A stretch of DNA of 64,000 nt from Isosphaeraceae bacterium EP7 (GCA_038400315.1 CP151667.1:558001-622000); one strand, 5' to 3'. Shown: positions 51,675 through 61,159, numbered from the stretch's first letter. A program made the numbers and translations. The notes: generated by a model not told the origin, from the letters alone.

Positions 51675-53444
51675 ATGAGATGGGACGCCTTGGCGAATCC
51701 GGGCGATGGTGGGCCCTGCGACATGCTCTTGCGAACTCGGGCCCTGCTCATCTTCGGGGGCTGCCTGGTCCTCGTCGTCACACTCGCGACGCTCAACGTC
51801 CTGATGACCCGCGGGGCCAGGGCACTCGATGCGGCGCAGTCGGTCCGTTATCAGTCGTACTTGCTGGCGGACGAGCTGCGGCAGAGTTCCGACGATCTGA
51901 CCCGGACGGCCCGAACGTACGTTGTCACCGGCGATGGCCGCTATGAGGCGGAATACAACGGGATCCTCGACGTCCGAAATGGCAAGGCCCCGCGCCCTGA
52001 CGGCCGGACGGTGCCGCTTCGGACCTTGATGGTCGAGCTCGGCTACGACGAGGCCGAGCTGGCCAAGCTCAAGCAGGCCGAGGACAACTCCAACGCCCTG
52101 GTTCACACCGAGGTCGTGGCCTTCAACGCCATCAAGGGGCGATACGAGGATGCCGGCGGGGCCTTCACCCGCGAAGCCGCACCCGACCCCGAGATGGCCC
52201 GGCGGATCATGCACGACGAAGCCTATCACCGCGACAAGGCGACGATCATGGGGCCGATCCAGGAGTGTGTCGGGATGGTCGAGGCCCGGACAGAACGCGC
52301 GGTGCTCGAGCTGGAGGAGCAAGTCAGGCGCCTGCTCTGGGCGGCCCTGGCCGACTGCCTGGCGCTGGCTGTGTTCGTGGTCTTCGCCGCGTTCACCACC
52401 TTCCAGATCGCTCTGAGGCCGCTGGATCGCCTGGCGCGGGCGATCCGGGACATCGCCGAGGGAGAGGGCGACCTGACGGTGCGGGTCGGGGGCGAGGGGC
52501 GTGACGAGATCGCCTCGCTGGGCCGCGGGTTCGACACCTTCGTCGGTAAGCTCCAGGCCCTCGTCCGGCGGCTGGCCTCGGACGCCGCCAGCCTGAACCG
52601 GGCGTCCGAGGCGCTGACTTGCACCGCCAAGGCGATGGGCGACCGGGCGGCACTCAGCCGCGAACGTAGCGGCGCGGTCGCCGACGCGGCCGGCCGGACC
52701 GCCTCGACGCTCCACTCCATCGCGGCGACGAGCACGCAGGCGGCGGCCAACCTGACGGCGGTGGCCTCCTCGGCCGACGGCATGGCCGGCGCCACCGCCG
52801 AGATCGCACGCACCACCGAAGGAGCCCGGCTCGTCGCGGGGCAGGCCCTTGAGAAGGCCAGATCGGCCCGTCGCAAGGTCGACGACCTGGGGGCCGCCGC
52901 CGAACGCATCGGCGCCATCGTCGAGGTCATCAACGAGATCGCCGGCCAGACCAACATGCTGGCCCTGAACACGGCGATCCAGGCCGCCGGCGCGGGCGAA
53001 TCCAACCAGGGATTCGCTGTCATCGCCACCGAGATCAAGGCCCTGGCCCGCCAGGCCAACGAGGCCGCCGACGAGATTCGCCACATGGTCGAGGCGATCC
53101 AGGGTTCGACCGGCCGCGCCGTGGGCGAATTGGCGGAGATCACCGAGGTGATCGGCCAACTCGATGGCGACGTCGGGTCGATCACCCTGGCGGTCCGCGG
53201 CCAGTCCGAGGCCACCCAACTGATCGCCCGCAACGTCGGCGAGGCGGCCGCCGGGCTCGCCGACATCTCGGCCAGCGTCGGCCGTGCCTTCGGCGACGCG
53301 TCGGCCATCGCCCGCGACATCACCGAGGTCGACCGGGCCATCGCCACCCTGGCCTCCGGCGGGCGTGAGGTCCGCGAAGACTCGGGCCGCCTCGACGGCC
53401 TGGCACGCAGCCTCGGCGCCATCGTCGGCAAATATCGGGTCTGA
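51675..53444 (+). CDS. Methyl-accepting chemotaxis protein with atypical tip
   Basis: A 589-residue membrane receptor. Membrane spans near 20-42 and 215-240 flank a helical sensor with YHRDKATIMGPI-type residues. A HAMP linker (LDRLARAIRDIAEGEGDLTV) and a long coiled signalling domain follow. The conserved tip reads QTNMLALNTAIQAAGAGES, where the family usually has AIEAARAGE: Gln and Gly replace the Glu and Arg that contact partner receptors or CheA/CheW. No che genes are near. ATG 51675 or 51723 may be used. It may signal outside the standard flagellar pathway. Confidence 0.9.
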   Translation: MRWDALANPGDGGPCDMLLRTRALLIFGGCLVLVVTLATLNVLMTRGARALDAAQSVRYQSYLLADELRQSSDDLTRTARTYVVTGDGRYEAEYNGILDVRNGKAPRPDGRTVPLRTLMVELGYDEAELAKLKQAEDNSNALVHTEVVAFNAIKGRYEDAGGAFTREAAPDPEMARRIMHDEAYHRDKATIMGPIQECVGMVEARTERAVLELEEQVRRLLWAALADCLALAVFVVFAAFTTFQIALRPLDRLARAIRDIAEGEGDLTVRVGGEGRDEIASLGRGFDTFVGKLQALVRRLASDAASLNRASEALTCTAKAMGDRAALSRERSGAVADAAGRTASTLHSIAATSTQAAANLTAVASSADGMAGATAEIARTTEGARLVAGQALEKARSARRKVDDLGAAAERIGAIVEVINEIAGQTNMLALNTAIQAAGAGESNQGFAVIATEIKALARQANEAADEIRHMVEAIQGSTGRAVGELAEITEVIGQLDGDVGSITLAVRGQSEATQLIARNVGEAAAGLADISASVGRAFGDASAIARDITEVDRAIATLASGGREVREDSGRLDGLARSLGAIVGKYRV

Positions 53445-53558
53445 CCAGGCAGCGTCGGTCTCCTGCCCGTCGGCCGTTGCCCGCTGGTTATGACCCCGAA
53501 ACAAGGGTACACTGGATGAGGTAGGCAAGGCGAGCAGAGCCGCGGAGGGGCGAGCCGG

Positions 53559-54986
53559 ATGAGCGACGCGACCGACGCCCCCGACCGCGACGCGGGCGAC
53601 GACGGGCCGCCCAAGCTGGAACTCCGGTTCGAGCAGGGGACCGTGCAGGTCGCCGGCCTCGCCGAGGACGACACCCGGGGCATCCCCGGCCTGCGGTACG
53701 ACGCCCGCATCGGCCTGCACACCGCCGAGGGGATCTGGTACCGGACCATCGTCCAGGACCTCCGTGATCGCGGGATCCCGTTCGTCGACAAGGCACGCGG
53801 CTACGGCAAGACTCGCTGGCCGATGCGCGTCAACAAGCAGGCGTTCCCGCATCAGATCGAGGGGCTGGAGGCCTGGAGCCAGGCCGGCATGCGCGGGGTG
53901 GTGGTGCTGCCCACCGGCACCGGCAAGACGCACCTGGCGAACATGGCCATCGAGGCCGCCGACCGCCCGACCCTCGTCGTCACCCCCACGATCGACCTGC
54001 TCAACCAGTGGTACGACGAGCTCTCCCTGAGCTTCGGCACCGAGGTCGGCCTGCTCGGCGGCGGCTCCTACGACATCAAGCCGCTGACAGTCACGACGTA
54101 TGACTCTGCCTACATGAACATGGATCGGCTGGGCGATCGGTTCGGCCTGCTCGTCTTCGACGAGTGCCACCACCTGCCCGGCCCCACCTACGGGCTGGCC
54201 GCCACCTGCTCGATCGCGCCGTTCCGCCTGGGCCTGACCGCCACCCCCGAGCGGGCCGACAACGCGCACCTGGCGCTCGACCACCTGATCGGGCCGATCG
54301 TCTACCGCCGCGAGATCACCCAGCTCCGCGGCGAGTTCCTGGCCGACTACCGGGTCGAGCGCCTCTTCGTCAACCTGACCGACGAGGAGCGTTTCCGTTA
54401 TGAGACCGCGCGGGAGACCTATCGAGGATTTCTTTCGGACAGCGGGATCGACATGCGTCGCCCGGGCGCCTGGGGCCAGTTCCTCTTCGCCGCGCATCGC
54501 TCGGCGCACGGCCGCCAGGCCTATCTCGCCTATCGAGAGCAGCGTTCGCTGGCGCTGGCCGCGCCGGCCAAGCTCCACCTGCTCGCCAGGCTCCTGGAGC
54601 GGCACAACGGCGAGCGGACCATCATCTTCACCCACGACAACGCCACCGTGTACACCATCGCGCGGCAGTTCCTCGTCCCGGTCATCACCCATCAGACGAA
54701 GACCAAAGAGCGGCGCGACGTGCTGCTCAAGTTCAACTCGGGCGAGTACCCCGTCGTGGCCACCTCGCGCGTGTTGAACGAGGGGGTCAACGTCCCGGAG
54801 GCCGCCGTCGCCGTGATCCTCTCCGGCTCGGGCAGCGTCCGCGAGCACGTCCAGCGCCTCGGCCGCATCCTCCGCAAGTCGGGCGACAAAGAGGCCACGC
54901 TCTACGAGGTCATCACCCGCGGGACCAACGAGGAATTCACCTCCAACCGTCGCCGCCAGCACAGCGCCTACGGCGGCGGTGCCTGA
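53559..54986 (+). CDS. XPB-like superfamily 2 helicase
   Basis: A 475-residue SF2 helicase. Walker A is PTGTGKT (118-124), the DEAH-type box is DECHH (201-205), motif III is TATPER (227-232), and motif VI lies in HVQRLGRILRKSG. The N-terminal damage-recognition-like region is short. XPB helicases unwind DNA in nucleotide excision repair; archaea and some bacteria encode them. It is followed 42 bases downstream by the DUF790/Bax1 gene, its known partner in archaea. Cytoplasmic. The pairing is strong evidence for a repair unit. Confidence 0.92.
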   Translation: MSDATDAPDRDAGDDGPPKLELRFEQGTVQVAGLAEDDTRGIPGLRYDARIGLHTAEGIWYRTIVQDLRDRGIPFVDKARGYGKTRWPMRVNKQAFPHQIEGLEAWSQAGMRGVVVLPTGTGKTHLANMAIEAADRPTLVVTPTIDLLNQWYDELSLSFGTEVGLLGGGSYDIKPLTVTTYDSAYMNMDRLGDRFGLLVFDECHHLPGPTYGLAATCSIAPFRLGLTATPERADNAHLALDHLIGPIVYRREITQLRGEFLADYRVERLFVNLTDEERFRYETARETYRGFLSDSGIDMRRPGAWGQFLFAAHRSAHGRQAYLAYREQRSLALAAPAKLHLLARLLERHNGERTIIFTHDNATVYTIARQFLVPVITHQTKTKERRDVLLKFNSGEYPVVATSRVLNEGVNVPEAAVAVILSGSGSVREHVQRLGRILRKSGDKEATLYEVITRGTNEEFTSNRRRQHSAYGGGA

Positions 54987-55028
54987 CCCGAAATCCTGAC
55001 GAATCCACCGCGCGGGGACGCCCGACCG

Positions 55029-56300
55029 ATGCTCACCGGCAACCTCGTCCGAGTCCGCGTTGCCAAGCAGCGCGTCATCCCGATGTACCTCAACCCCGCC
55101 TCGCCCGACTGGCTGGAGGTGGCCGAGAGCCTGCTCCTCATCTTCCGCGAAGGGGTCGGCCTGACCCGCGGCGAGATCGAGACGGAGATCGACCAGCTCG
55201 TCGGCGAGGGGATGGCCACGCTCGCCCACCGAGGCCTGGCCAAGGTGCTCGAGGACCGCGCCGAGTTCGAGGTCGTCGCCGACGTCGCCCCCGATCGCAT
55301 CCGCGAGTCGGTCTTCACCGCCGCCGCCCTTCACCGCAAGGCCCTGCGCGAGGCTGCCGCCGTCCCCGGCGTCGACCCCCTGCACCGCCCCGCCTTCAAC
55401 CGCGAAGGGGTGCTCGCCGAGGTCGGCCAAGCCCTCGGAATGGACCCGGCCCAGGTCGCCGCCTCGATGTTCGCCGACCTGAAGGATGAGAACCGGCTGC
55501 TCACCTTCGACGACCTCACCGCCGTCCGGCTCATCGAGCGGTACAACGTCGCCCTGGCGCAGTCCATCCTGCTGAGGTGCACGCAGGCGACCATCGAGGT
55601 TCGACACGAGAAGCCCGCCCGCTTCCGCCAGCTGTTCCGTCACCTGAAGTTCCACCGCCTGCTCTACCGCGTCGAAGGGACGATGGCCGAGGGCTACACC
55701 TTGCAGCTCGACGGCCCGCTTAGCCTCTTCAGCGCGACCACCAAGTACGGCCTCCAGACGGCCCTCTTCCTGCCCGCCTTGCTGCTCTGTGAGGACTTCA
55801 GGCTCGACGCTGAGCTGCGCTGGGGTCCCAGGCGCGAGCCGAGGAGCTTCCACCTCACTTCGAACGACGGCCTCATCTCGCACTACGCCGACACCGGCAC
55901 GTACACCCCCCCCGAAGTCTCCGCCTTCGTCGACCGCTTCCGCCAGGTCGCCCCCGCCTGGACCGTCACGGAGGCCACCGAGATCCTGGAGCTGGGCCGC
56001 GAAGGGGTCTGGGTCCCCGACTACCGCTTCGTCCACAAGGCGACCGGTGTCGACGTGTTCGTCGAGGTGCTCGGCTTCTGGAAGCGATCCAGCGTCGAGC
56101 GGCTCCTGAAGCTCCTGCCCGAACACGGGCCGAAGCACTACGCCCTGGCCATCTCCGACCGCCTGAAGGTCGACGAGGAAGCCCTCGAGAACCTGGCCGG
56201 CCCCGTCCTCCGGTTCAAGGAGATTCCCAATGCCTCCGAGATGGCCGCCCTTCTCGACCGCTGCCTTCCCGCGACCGGCGGCCTTCGCCTAATTCCCTAA
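55029..56300 (+). CDS. Bax1-like nuclease (DUF790)
   Basis: A 423-residue protein. DUF790 features span the whole chain. The C-terminal nuclease part has VPDYRFVHKATGVDVFVEVLGFWK, a PD-(D/E)xK-type site with Asp331 and Glu346. Archaeal Bax1 binds XPB and cuts bubble DNA 3' of the lesion. Here it lies directly downstream of XPB on the same strand, so a repair helicase-nuclease pair is the natural reading. ATG 55029 is preceded by a modest purine run. Cytoplasmic; no signal peptide. Confidence 0.9.
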   Translation: MLTGNLVRVRVAKQRVIPMYLNPASPDWLEVAESLLLIFREGVGLTRGEIETEIDQLVGEGMATLAHRGLAKVLEDRAEFEVVADVAPDRIRESVFTAAALHRKALREAAAVPGVDPLHRPAFNREGVLAEVGQALGMDPAQVAASMFADLKDENRLLTFDDLTAVRLIERYNVALAQSILLRCTQATIEVRHEKPARFRQLFRHLKFHRLLYRVEGTMAEGYTLQLDGPLSLFSATTKYGLQTALFLPALLLCEDFRLDAELRWGPRREPRSFHLTSNDGLISHYADTGTYTPPEVSAFVDRFRQVAPAWTVTEATEILELGREGVWVPDYRFVHKATGVDVFVEVLGFWKRSSVERLLKLLPEHGPKHYALAISDRLKVDEEALENLAGPVLRFKEIPNASEMAALLDRCLPATGGLRLIP

Positions 56301-56482
56301 TTATGCGTCTAATAAGGCTTTATTTCTCCGGGGCCCGACTGGTGTCGGATTTCTTCAACGTCGACTCGCATGGCGATGGCTTGGGTCGTTATAGTTTAGC
56401 GTTTGGGTAGGTCTACCCTTGCTCACGCCGGTTGAAAAGCTCTCTTCAGACACCCGGATGGCCCACGGCCGAGGATGACGGC

Positions 56483-57118
56483 ATGTCCGCCGCAGACCTC
56501 AAGGATCAGGACTCGGTCACCGAGTGGATCGACGCCGCCATACACGGCGACCATACCCAAGCGCTTCAACACATCTGGGAACGCTACTTCAACCGCCTGG
56601 TCGGCCTGGCCAAGAACCGGATGAAGGGCCTCCGCGGCGTCACCGACGAGGAAGATGTCGCCTCGCAGGCGTTCAGCCACCTGATCCTCGGCCTCATCGG
56701 CGGGCGCTACCCCACGCTGCGCGACCGCGATGATCTCTGGAACATCCTCGTCACGATCACCGCGCACGAGGCCAATGACCGTCAGAAGTACGAGTTGGCC
56801 GCGAAGCGCAGCGTCAACCGCACGCTCGGCGAGTGGACCCTCGGCGACGATCCGAACTCGGGCGAATCGGGCTTCGAGACGGCTGTCGGCGTCGGACCCA
56901 CGGCCGAGTTCATGGCCATCGTCGCCGAGAAATACAAGAATCTCCTCAACATGCTCGCGGACGATCACCTCCGACGGATTGCGGTGGCGAGGATGGAATG
57001 CTACACCCAGGGGGAGATCGCCGAGATGGTCGGCTGCTCCACCCGCGATGTGGGCCGGAAGCTGGCCGAGATCCGGCGGACCTGGAACGTCGAGGCTCCG
57101 GCGCTGTCGGCCCGCTGA
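56483..57118 (+). CDS. ECF-type sigma factor
   Basis: A 211-residue sigma factor. Region 2 includes LWERYFNRLVGLAKNRM-like helices and EEDVASQAFSHLILGL; region 4 includes TQGEIAEMVGCSTRDVGRKLAEIRRTW. This matches the planctomycete ECF group that often lacks a linked anti-sigma. ATG 56483 follows GAGGA; the longer frame from 56432 has none. It controls an unknown regulon. The KDPG aldolase gene starts 80 bases downstream and could be under the same transcript. Confidence 0.9.
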   Translation: MSAADLKDQDSVTEWIDAAIHGDHTQALQHIWERYFNRLVGLAKNRMKGLRGVTDEEDVASQAFSHLILGLIGGRYPTLRDRDDLWNILVTITAHEANDRQKYELAAKRSVNRTLGEWTLGDDPNSGESGFETAVGVGPTAEFMAIVAEKYKNLLNMLADDHLRRIAVARMECYTQGEIAEMVGCSTRDVGRKLAEIRRTWNVEAPALSAR

Positions 57119-57198
57119 ACCGGGCCGCCCCGTCCCCATCACCCCCGCATGATCGCCGGGGCAGCCGCCCACCGTGCTGCCCGAGGAGAGGCCCCGCG

Positions 57199-57852
57199 AT
57201 GAGCCGAGAGTCGATCCTGCAACGTATCCTCGACGGTGGCATCGTCGCCGTCGTCCGGTCGGAAGACCCCGAGCCCCTGGTCAAGGTGGTCGAGGCCCTC
57301 GCCGAAGGGGGGGTGACAGCCGCCGAGATCACGTTCACCGTCCCCGACGCCGTCGAGGTCATCCGCCAAGTCAAGAAGCAGGTCGGCGACTCGGTCGTCC
57401 TGGGCGCGGGCACCGTCCTCGATACCGAGACCGCCCGCGCCGCGCTCCTGGCCGGCGCCGAGTATCTCGTCTCCCCGGCCGTCAATCTCGACGTCATCCG
57501 GATGTGCCGCCGCTACAGCAAGCCCATCATGCCGGGTGCCCTGACCCCGACCGAGATCCTGACCGCCTGGGAGGCCGGTGCCGACGTCGTGAAGATCTTC
57601 CCCTCCGACCTGGGAGGCCCGCCTTATCTGAAGGCCCTCCGCGGCCCATTCCCCCAGATTCGCCTGATGCCCACCGGCGGGGTCGACCTCAACACCGCCG
57701 AGGCGTTCCTCAAAGCCGGGGCCTGCTGCCTCGGCATCGGCGGCTCCCTGGTCGAGCCCAAGGCCATCGCCGCCAGGGATTTCGGCAGGATTCGCGACTT
57801 GGCCGCCCAGTATGTGGCCATCGTTCGCGCCTTTCGGTCCGCCGCACGCTGA
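57199..57852 (+). CDS. eda: 2-keto-3-deoxy-6-phosphogluconate (KDPG) aldolase
   Basis: A 217-residue class I aldolase of the KDPG/KHG family. The Schiff-base Lys132 is in AGADVVKIFPS; Glu43 in AAEITFTVP assists catalysis; GAGTVLD and PTGGVD form the phosphate site. It splits KDPG to pyruvate and glyceraldehyde 3-phosphate in the Entner-Doudoroff pathway, or 2-keto-4-hydroxyglutarate. ATG 57199 follows GAGGAGAG. No edd or glucose genes are adjacent. A strong hairpin follows the stop. Cytoplasmic. Confidence 0.94.
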   Translation: MSRESILQRILDGGIVAVVRSEDPEPLVKVVEALAEGGVTAAEITFTVPDAVEVIRQVKKQVGDSVVLGAGTVLDTETARAALLAGAEYLVSPAVNLDVIRMCRRYSKPIMPGALTPTEILTAWEAGADVVKIFPSDLGGPPYLKALRGPFPQIRLMPTGGVDLNTAEAFLKAGACCLGIGGSLVEPKAIAARDFGRIRDLAAQYVAIVRAFRSAAR

Positions 57853-57871
57853 AATACCGCGTCCCAATCCG

Positions 57872-57912
57872 GCCGAATCGTCCCGGGCCCCTCGTTCCCG
57901 GGACGATTCGGC
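57872..57912 (+). terminator. Perfect 16-bp hairpin after eda
   Basis: The arms 57872-57887 and 57897-57912 are fully complementary with a 9-base loop. It starts 20 bases after the eda stop. The following bases (ATGCGCGC) lack a T-run. Confidence 0.7.
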
Positions 57913-58102
57913 ATGCGCGCAGGTTGAGTGCGTAATCTGGGGTGTGCAACCGGATTAATCGGACGTCTCGATTCAAGCCGGGCGGACGGCAACGTCGATA
58001 GCTTCAGACACGGGGACTGTGCCTCGCATTGGGACGTCGGACGACGTGCCCCCCTCAAAGGATTGAGGCGGGCGATGAGGTCGGGGGCAGGGAGGCGAAC
58101 TG

Positions 58103-59737
58103 GTGCGGCCAAGGTGGTTCAAGGTGCGAATGGCGACCGTCCTGCTGGGAATCCTCCCGGCGATCGGCCCCGTTGCGCCTTCCCCGGCCCGCTCCGCCGA
58201 GGCCCCCAGGAAGGGCGCCAAGGTTCTCTACCACCAGAGCCGGACCTTCCGCATCCCGGTAAATATCGTGGCGGCCGACAAGCCACGGATCAAGGAAGTC
58301 CAGCTCTGCGTCTCGTCGGACTCGGGTTACACCTGGACCGTCGTCAACCAGATCAGCCCCGACCGGCCCGCCTTCACGTTCAAGGCCATCCGCGACGCCG
58401 AATACTGGTTCGCCACCCGCGTGCTCGACGCCGACGGCAAGCTCTTTCCCCCCGACGATCGCAAGGTCGAGCCGGGGATGAAGGTGATCGTCGACACCAC
58501 CCCGCCGCTCGTGACGCTCGACTCCCGCGACCGCCGAGGCAGCGTCGCGTCGGTGACCTGGGAGGTCAAGGACGCCAACCTCGACCTCACCAGCCTGACG
58601 CTGGAATATCAGGCCGAGGGGGCCGTCGAGTGGCGCACGGTCCCGCTGCGTCGCCCCGCGCTGATCGGCGGCGAGAAGTGGGACGCGGGCACCGCCGAGC
58701 CCCTCAGGGTCCGGCTCAGGGTCTCCGACAAGGCGAAGAACGAGCAGACGGCCAGCCTGACCATGCCCTACGGGGGCGCCATCCCCCCCGCGGCCTCGTC
58801 GTCCGACGACTCCGAATACGGCCAGCCCCCGTCGCCGATCCTGCCCATCTCCTCGGGCTCGGAACCCCGCCAGTCGGTGTCGGACGCCCAGGCCGGTTCG
58901 GGCCCGACCCTCGATGAGTCGAGCCCCTTCTACGGCGTGGTTAACCAGGGAGCTCAGGCTCCCCCGGTCAGCCAGAATCCCGATCCGGTCCCCACGCCCG
59001 CCGCCCCCCCCGTCGCGGCGAGCCCGACCCCCGCGCCGGCTCCGACGCAGGCACCCGTGGCGGCCGGCAACGGCAAGACGATGCTGGTCGCCAGCCCCCG
59101 GTTCTCGCTGGAATACGCGGTCGATGACGCGGGCCCCAACGGCCCCGAGACCGTCGAGCTCTGGATCACCAACGACGGCGGCCGCAACTGGAGCCGGCGC
59201 CCCGAAGACCCCGACCGGGCCTCACCTTATCCGGTCGACCTGGGCGGCGAAGGGACCTTCGGCCTCTGCCTGGTGGCCCGCTCGGCCAACGGCCTGGGTG
59301 ACCTGCCTCCCGCCCCCGGCGACCCTCCCCAGACCTGGGTCGAGGTCGACTCGACCCCGCCGGCCGTCCAGCTCGACCCCCCCGCGATGGGCGCGGGCGC
59401 CAACGTCGGCAAGCTCACGATCACCTGGCGAGCCTCCGACCTCCACCTCGCCTCGCGCCCGGTCGTCCTCTCCTACCGCCCGGTCGGGTCGAACGCCCCC
59501 TGGCAGCCGATCTCGGCCCCCATGGAAAACACCCAGCAATTCACCTGGACGCTCCCGGCCAACATCCCCCCCCGGTTCCACATCCGGGTCGACGTCATCG
59601 ACACCGTCGGCAATCTAGGATCGGCCGAGACCACCGACATGGGGCCCGTCTTCATCGACCGCGCCCGCCCCCGCAGCCGGATCATCGGCCTCGACCCCTC
59701 CGCCCGCGGCAACACGTCCGCCCGCCCTCTCCGCTGA
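58103..59737 (+). CDS. Secreted Ig-like-domain protein
   Basis: A 544-residue exported protein. GTG 58103 has GGAGG 7 bases upstream and gives a signal peptide ending near ARSAEAPR. Two similar beta-sandwich halves (about 40-210 and 310-530) each contain a VSSDSGYTWTVVNQ- or ITNDGGRNWSRRPED-type motif and a VDTTPPLVTLD/VDSTPPAVQLD strand, as in bacterial Ig-like domains of surface proteins. They are joined by a Pro/Ala/Ser-rich linker (about 225-310). No catalytic residue seen. Probably envelope-associated. Confidence 0.82.
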   Translation: MRPRWFKVRMATVLLGILPAIGPVAPSPARSAEAPRKGAKVLYHQSRTFRIPVNIVAADKPRIKEVQLCVSSDSGYTWTVVNQISPDRPAFTFKAIRDAEYWFATRVLDADGKLFPPDDRKVEPGMKVIVDTTPPLVTLDSRDRRGSVASVTWEVKDANLDLTSLTLEYQAEGAVEWRTVPLRRPALIGGEKWDAGTAEPLRVRLRVSDKAKNEQTASLTMPYGGAIPPAASSSDDSEYGQPPSPILPISSGSEPRQSVSDAQAGSGPTLDESSPFYGVVNQGAQAPPVSQNPDPVPTPAAPPVAASPTPAPAPTQAPVAAGNGKTMLVASPRFSLEYAVDDAGPNGPETVELWITNDGGRNWSRRPEDPDRASPYPVDLGGEGTFGLCLVARSANGLGDLPPAPGDPPQTWVEVDSTPPAVQLDPPAMGAGANVGKLTITWRASDLHLASRPVVLSYRPVGSNAPWQPISAPMENTQQFTWTLPANIPPRFHIRVDVIDTVGNLGSAETTDMGPVFIDRARPRSRIIGLDPSARGNTSARPLR

Positions 59738-59925
59738 CGGACGTCGGCAGTGGGTTGCTCATTCGGCGGAATGCGGCCAATCTGGTGCCGGAGGTTCTGA
59801 CCGATCTGGCCCGGCGAATCACGGCGTGCACGCATCGACGCAATGCACTCTCTGTGCGTTTGATCCCTCAGCCCTCCCGATCAGGCAATGGGACGAGACC
59901 GATCGGGCGTCCACGGGAGGTTTTC

Positions 59926-60351
59926 ATGGCACCAACCGCGTTTGATTTCGAAGGTTGGACAAATCACGAACCCCCCGCCGACCCGGCCGAGATCGCTGCC
60001 CTGCGCACCGACTCCGGGATCGAGCTGCCCGAGGATTATCTCGACCTCCTGCGCCTCAGCAACGGCGGCGGCGGTCCGCTGGACGTGGAGCCGGGCTGGT
60101 TCCAGATCTGGCCGGCCGGCGATGTCTTGCCCTTGAACCGTAATCACGAAGTCCAGCAGTCCATCCCCGGCCTCATCGGCTTCGGCTCCAATGGCGGTGG
60201 CGAACTGCTCGCCTTCGACACCCGGGGCAACCCCCCCTGGAAGATTGTCATGGTCCCCTTCCTCGCGTTGCAAGACGAGGCCATCGTCTGGGTCGCGAAG
60301 GACTTCGCCCGGTTCCTGATGGCCACCGGCCGCGCCACGCCGAGGGATTGA
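59926..60351 (+). CDS. SMI1/KNR4 (SUKH) family protein
   Basis: A 141-residue cytoplasmic protein. ATG 59926 follows GGGAGG. The SUKH fold is shown by ALRTDSGIELPEDYLDLLRL, the Gly-rich SNGGGGPL and GFGSNGGGELLAFD. SUKH proteins are often immunity factors for contact-dependent or secreted nuclease toxins, but many are stand-alone. No toxin gene is adjacent, so the role here is open. Confidence 0.88.
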   Translation: MAPTAFDFEGWTNHEPPADPAEIAALRTDSGIELPEDYLDLLRLSNGGGGPLDVEPGWFQIWPAGDVLPLNRNHEVQQSIPGLIGFGSNGGGELLAFDTRGNPPWKIVMVPFLALQDEAIVWVAKDFARFLMATGRATPRD

Positions 60352-60568
60352 GCCGACGAGGGGCGAGGCCGCTTCAGCGGTTTCGACGAGTTGGGCCCGC
60401 TGGTTGTGACACGTTTCTCCAGGAACCATGGCCGGGTCGTGTTTGCGACTCGAATCGAGGATCGGCCCCGAGGGTTGCGAGAATCTGGCGGCAGATCAGG
60501 CCAAGACTCCATCAGGGACGACGAAAGCCCTTCAGAGATCGACCCGCGGTCCAGGTAGGGAATCGATC

Positions 60569-61075
60569 ATGTCGACCAGGGTGGCTGGCTGTGCTCTCAT
60601 CGCTCTCGCGGTGTTCGTTTTCGCATGCCTGACGATCTGGAAGGGGACTGACCCGCGAATTTCCACGAAGGACGGCCTGCTCGACGTCTTGGTTTATGGG
60701 AATGGCCGGCCGCAGAAGTGGGGGCAACTCAGGCCGGAAGGGGCCGGAAGCAATGCCATCCGGTCGCTCATCGAGACGAAGCGAGGACAATGGTCCCTCA
60801 GCTTGGTCTCGTATGTCCCCGTGCTTTGCCTGAAATCTCGCTCATTCACGATCAATATCCATCAAAATTTGATGATTATCAATTTCGGGGCCGCAAGCGG
60901 ATCGCCCCGGCAGGTCGTCTGCCCCTTGACCGACATCGAGTTTGAGCGAGTCCGGATGGCCATTTTTGAAAGCATCGGAGAGCGGCCGACCGGTCCCGTC
61001 AAGTCACACCTCGACTTCGAGCCTTCGGAGTTGCCCGAACGAATCGGCGCCGCCCCACTCTGCGATCCTGCATGA
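60569..61075 (+). CDS. Small single-span membrane protein
   Basis: A 168-residue protein starting at ATG 60569, preceded by AGGTAGGG. One membrane span near the N-terminus (GCALIALAVFVFACLTIW, about 7-24). The rest has no known domain. Base composition is less GC-rich than its neighbours (for example the stretch 60845-60895), which could mean recent acquisition or relaxed constraint. No motif to infer function. Confidence 0.65.
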   Translation: MSTRVAGCALIALAVFVFACLTIWKGTDPRISTKDGLLDVLVYGNGRPQKWGQLRPEGAGSNAIRSLIETKRGQWSLSLVSYVPVLCLKSRSFTINIHQNLMIINFGAASGSPRQVVCPLTDIEFERVRMAIFESIGERPTGPVKSHLDFEPSELPERIGAAPLCDPA

Positions 61076-61159
61076 TTCTCGGAACTCCCTCGTTTAGACT
61101 GATCGCTCAAGGTGTGCGACCCGCGGCCCTCTCCCGCGACACCCCGGAGCAATCACCCG

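Noticed and set aside
51648-56138. Minus-strand open frame of 1496 codons opposite the chemoreceptor, XPB and Bax1 genes
   Set aside because: It spans three well-supported plus-strand genes and their gaps, has no domain, and its Asp/Gly/Val-rich text mirrors GC-rich third positions of the sense genes. Long antisense frames are expected at this GC content.
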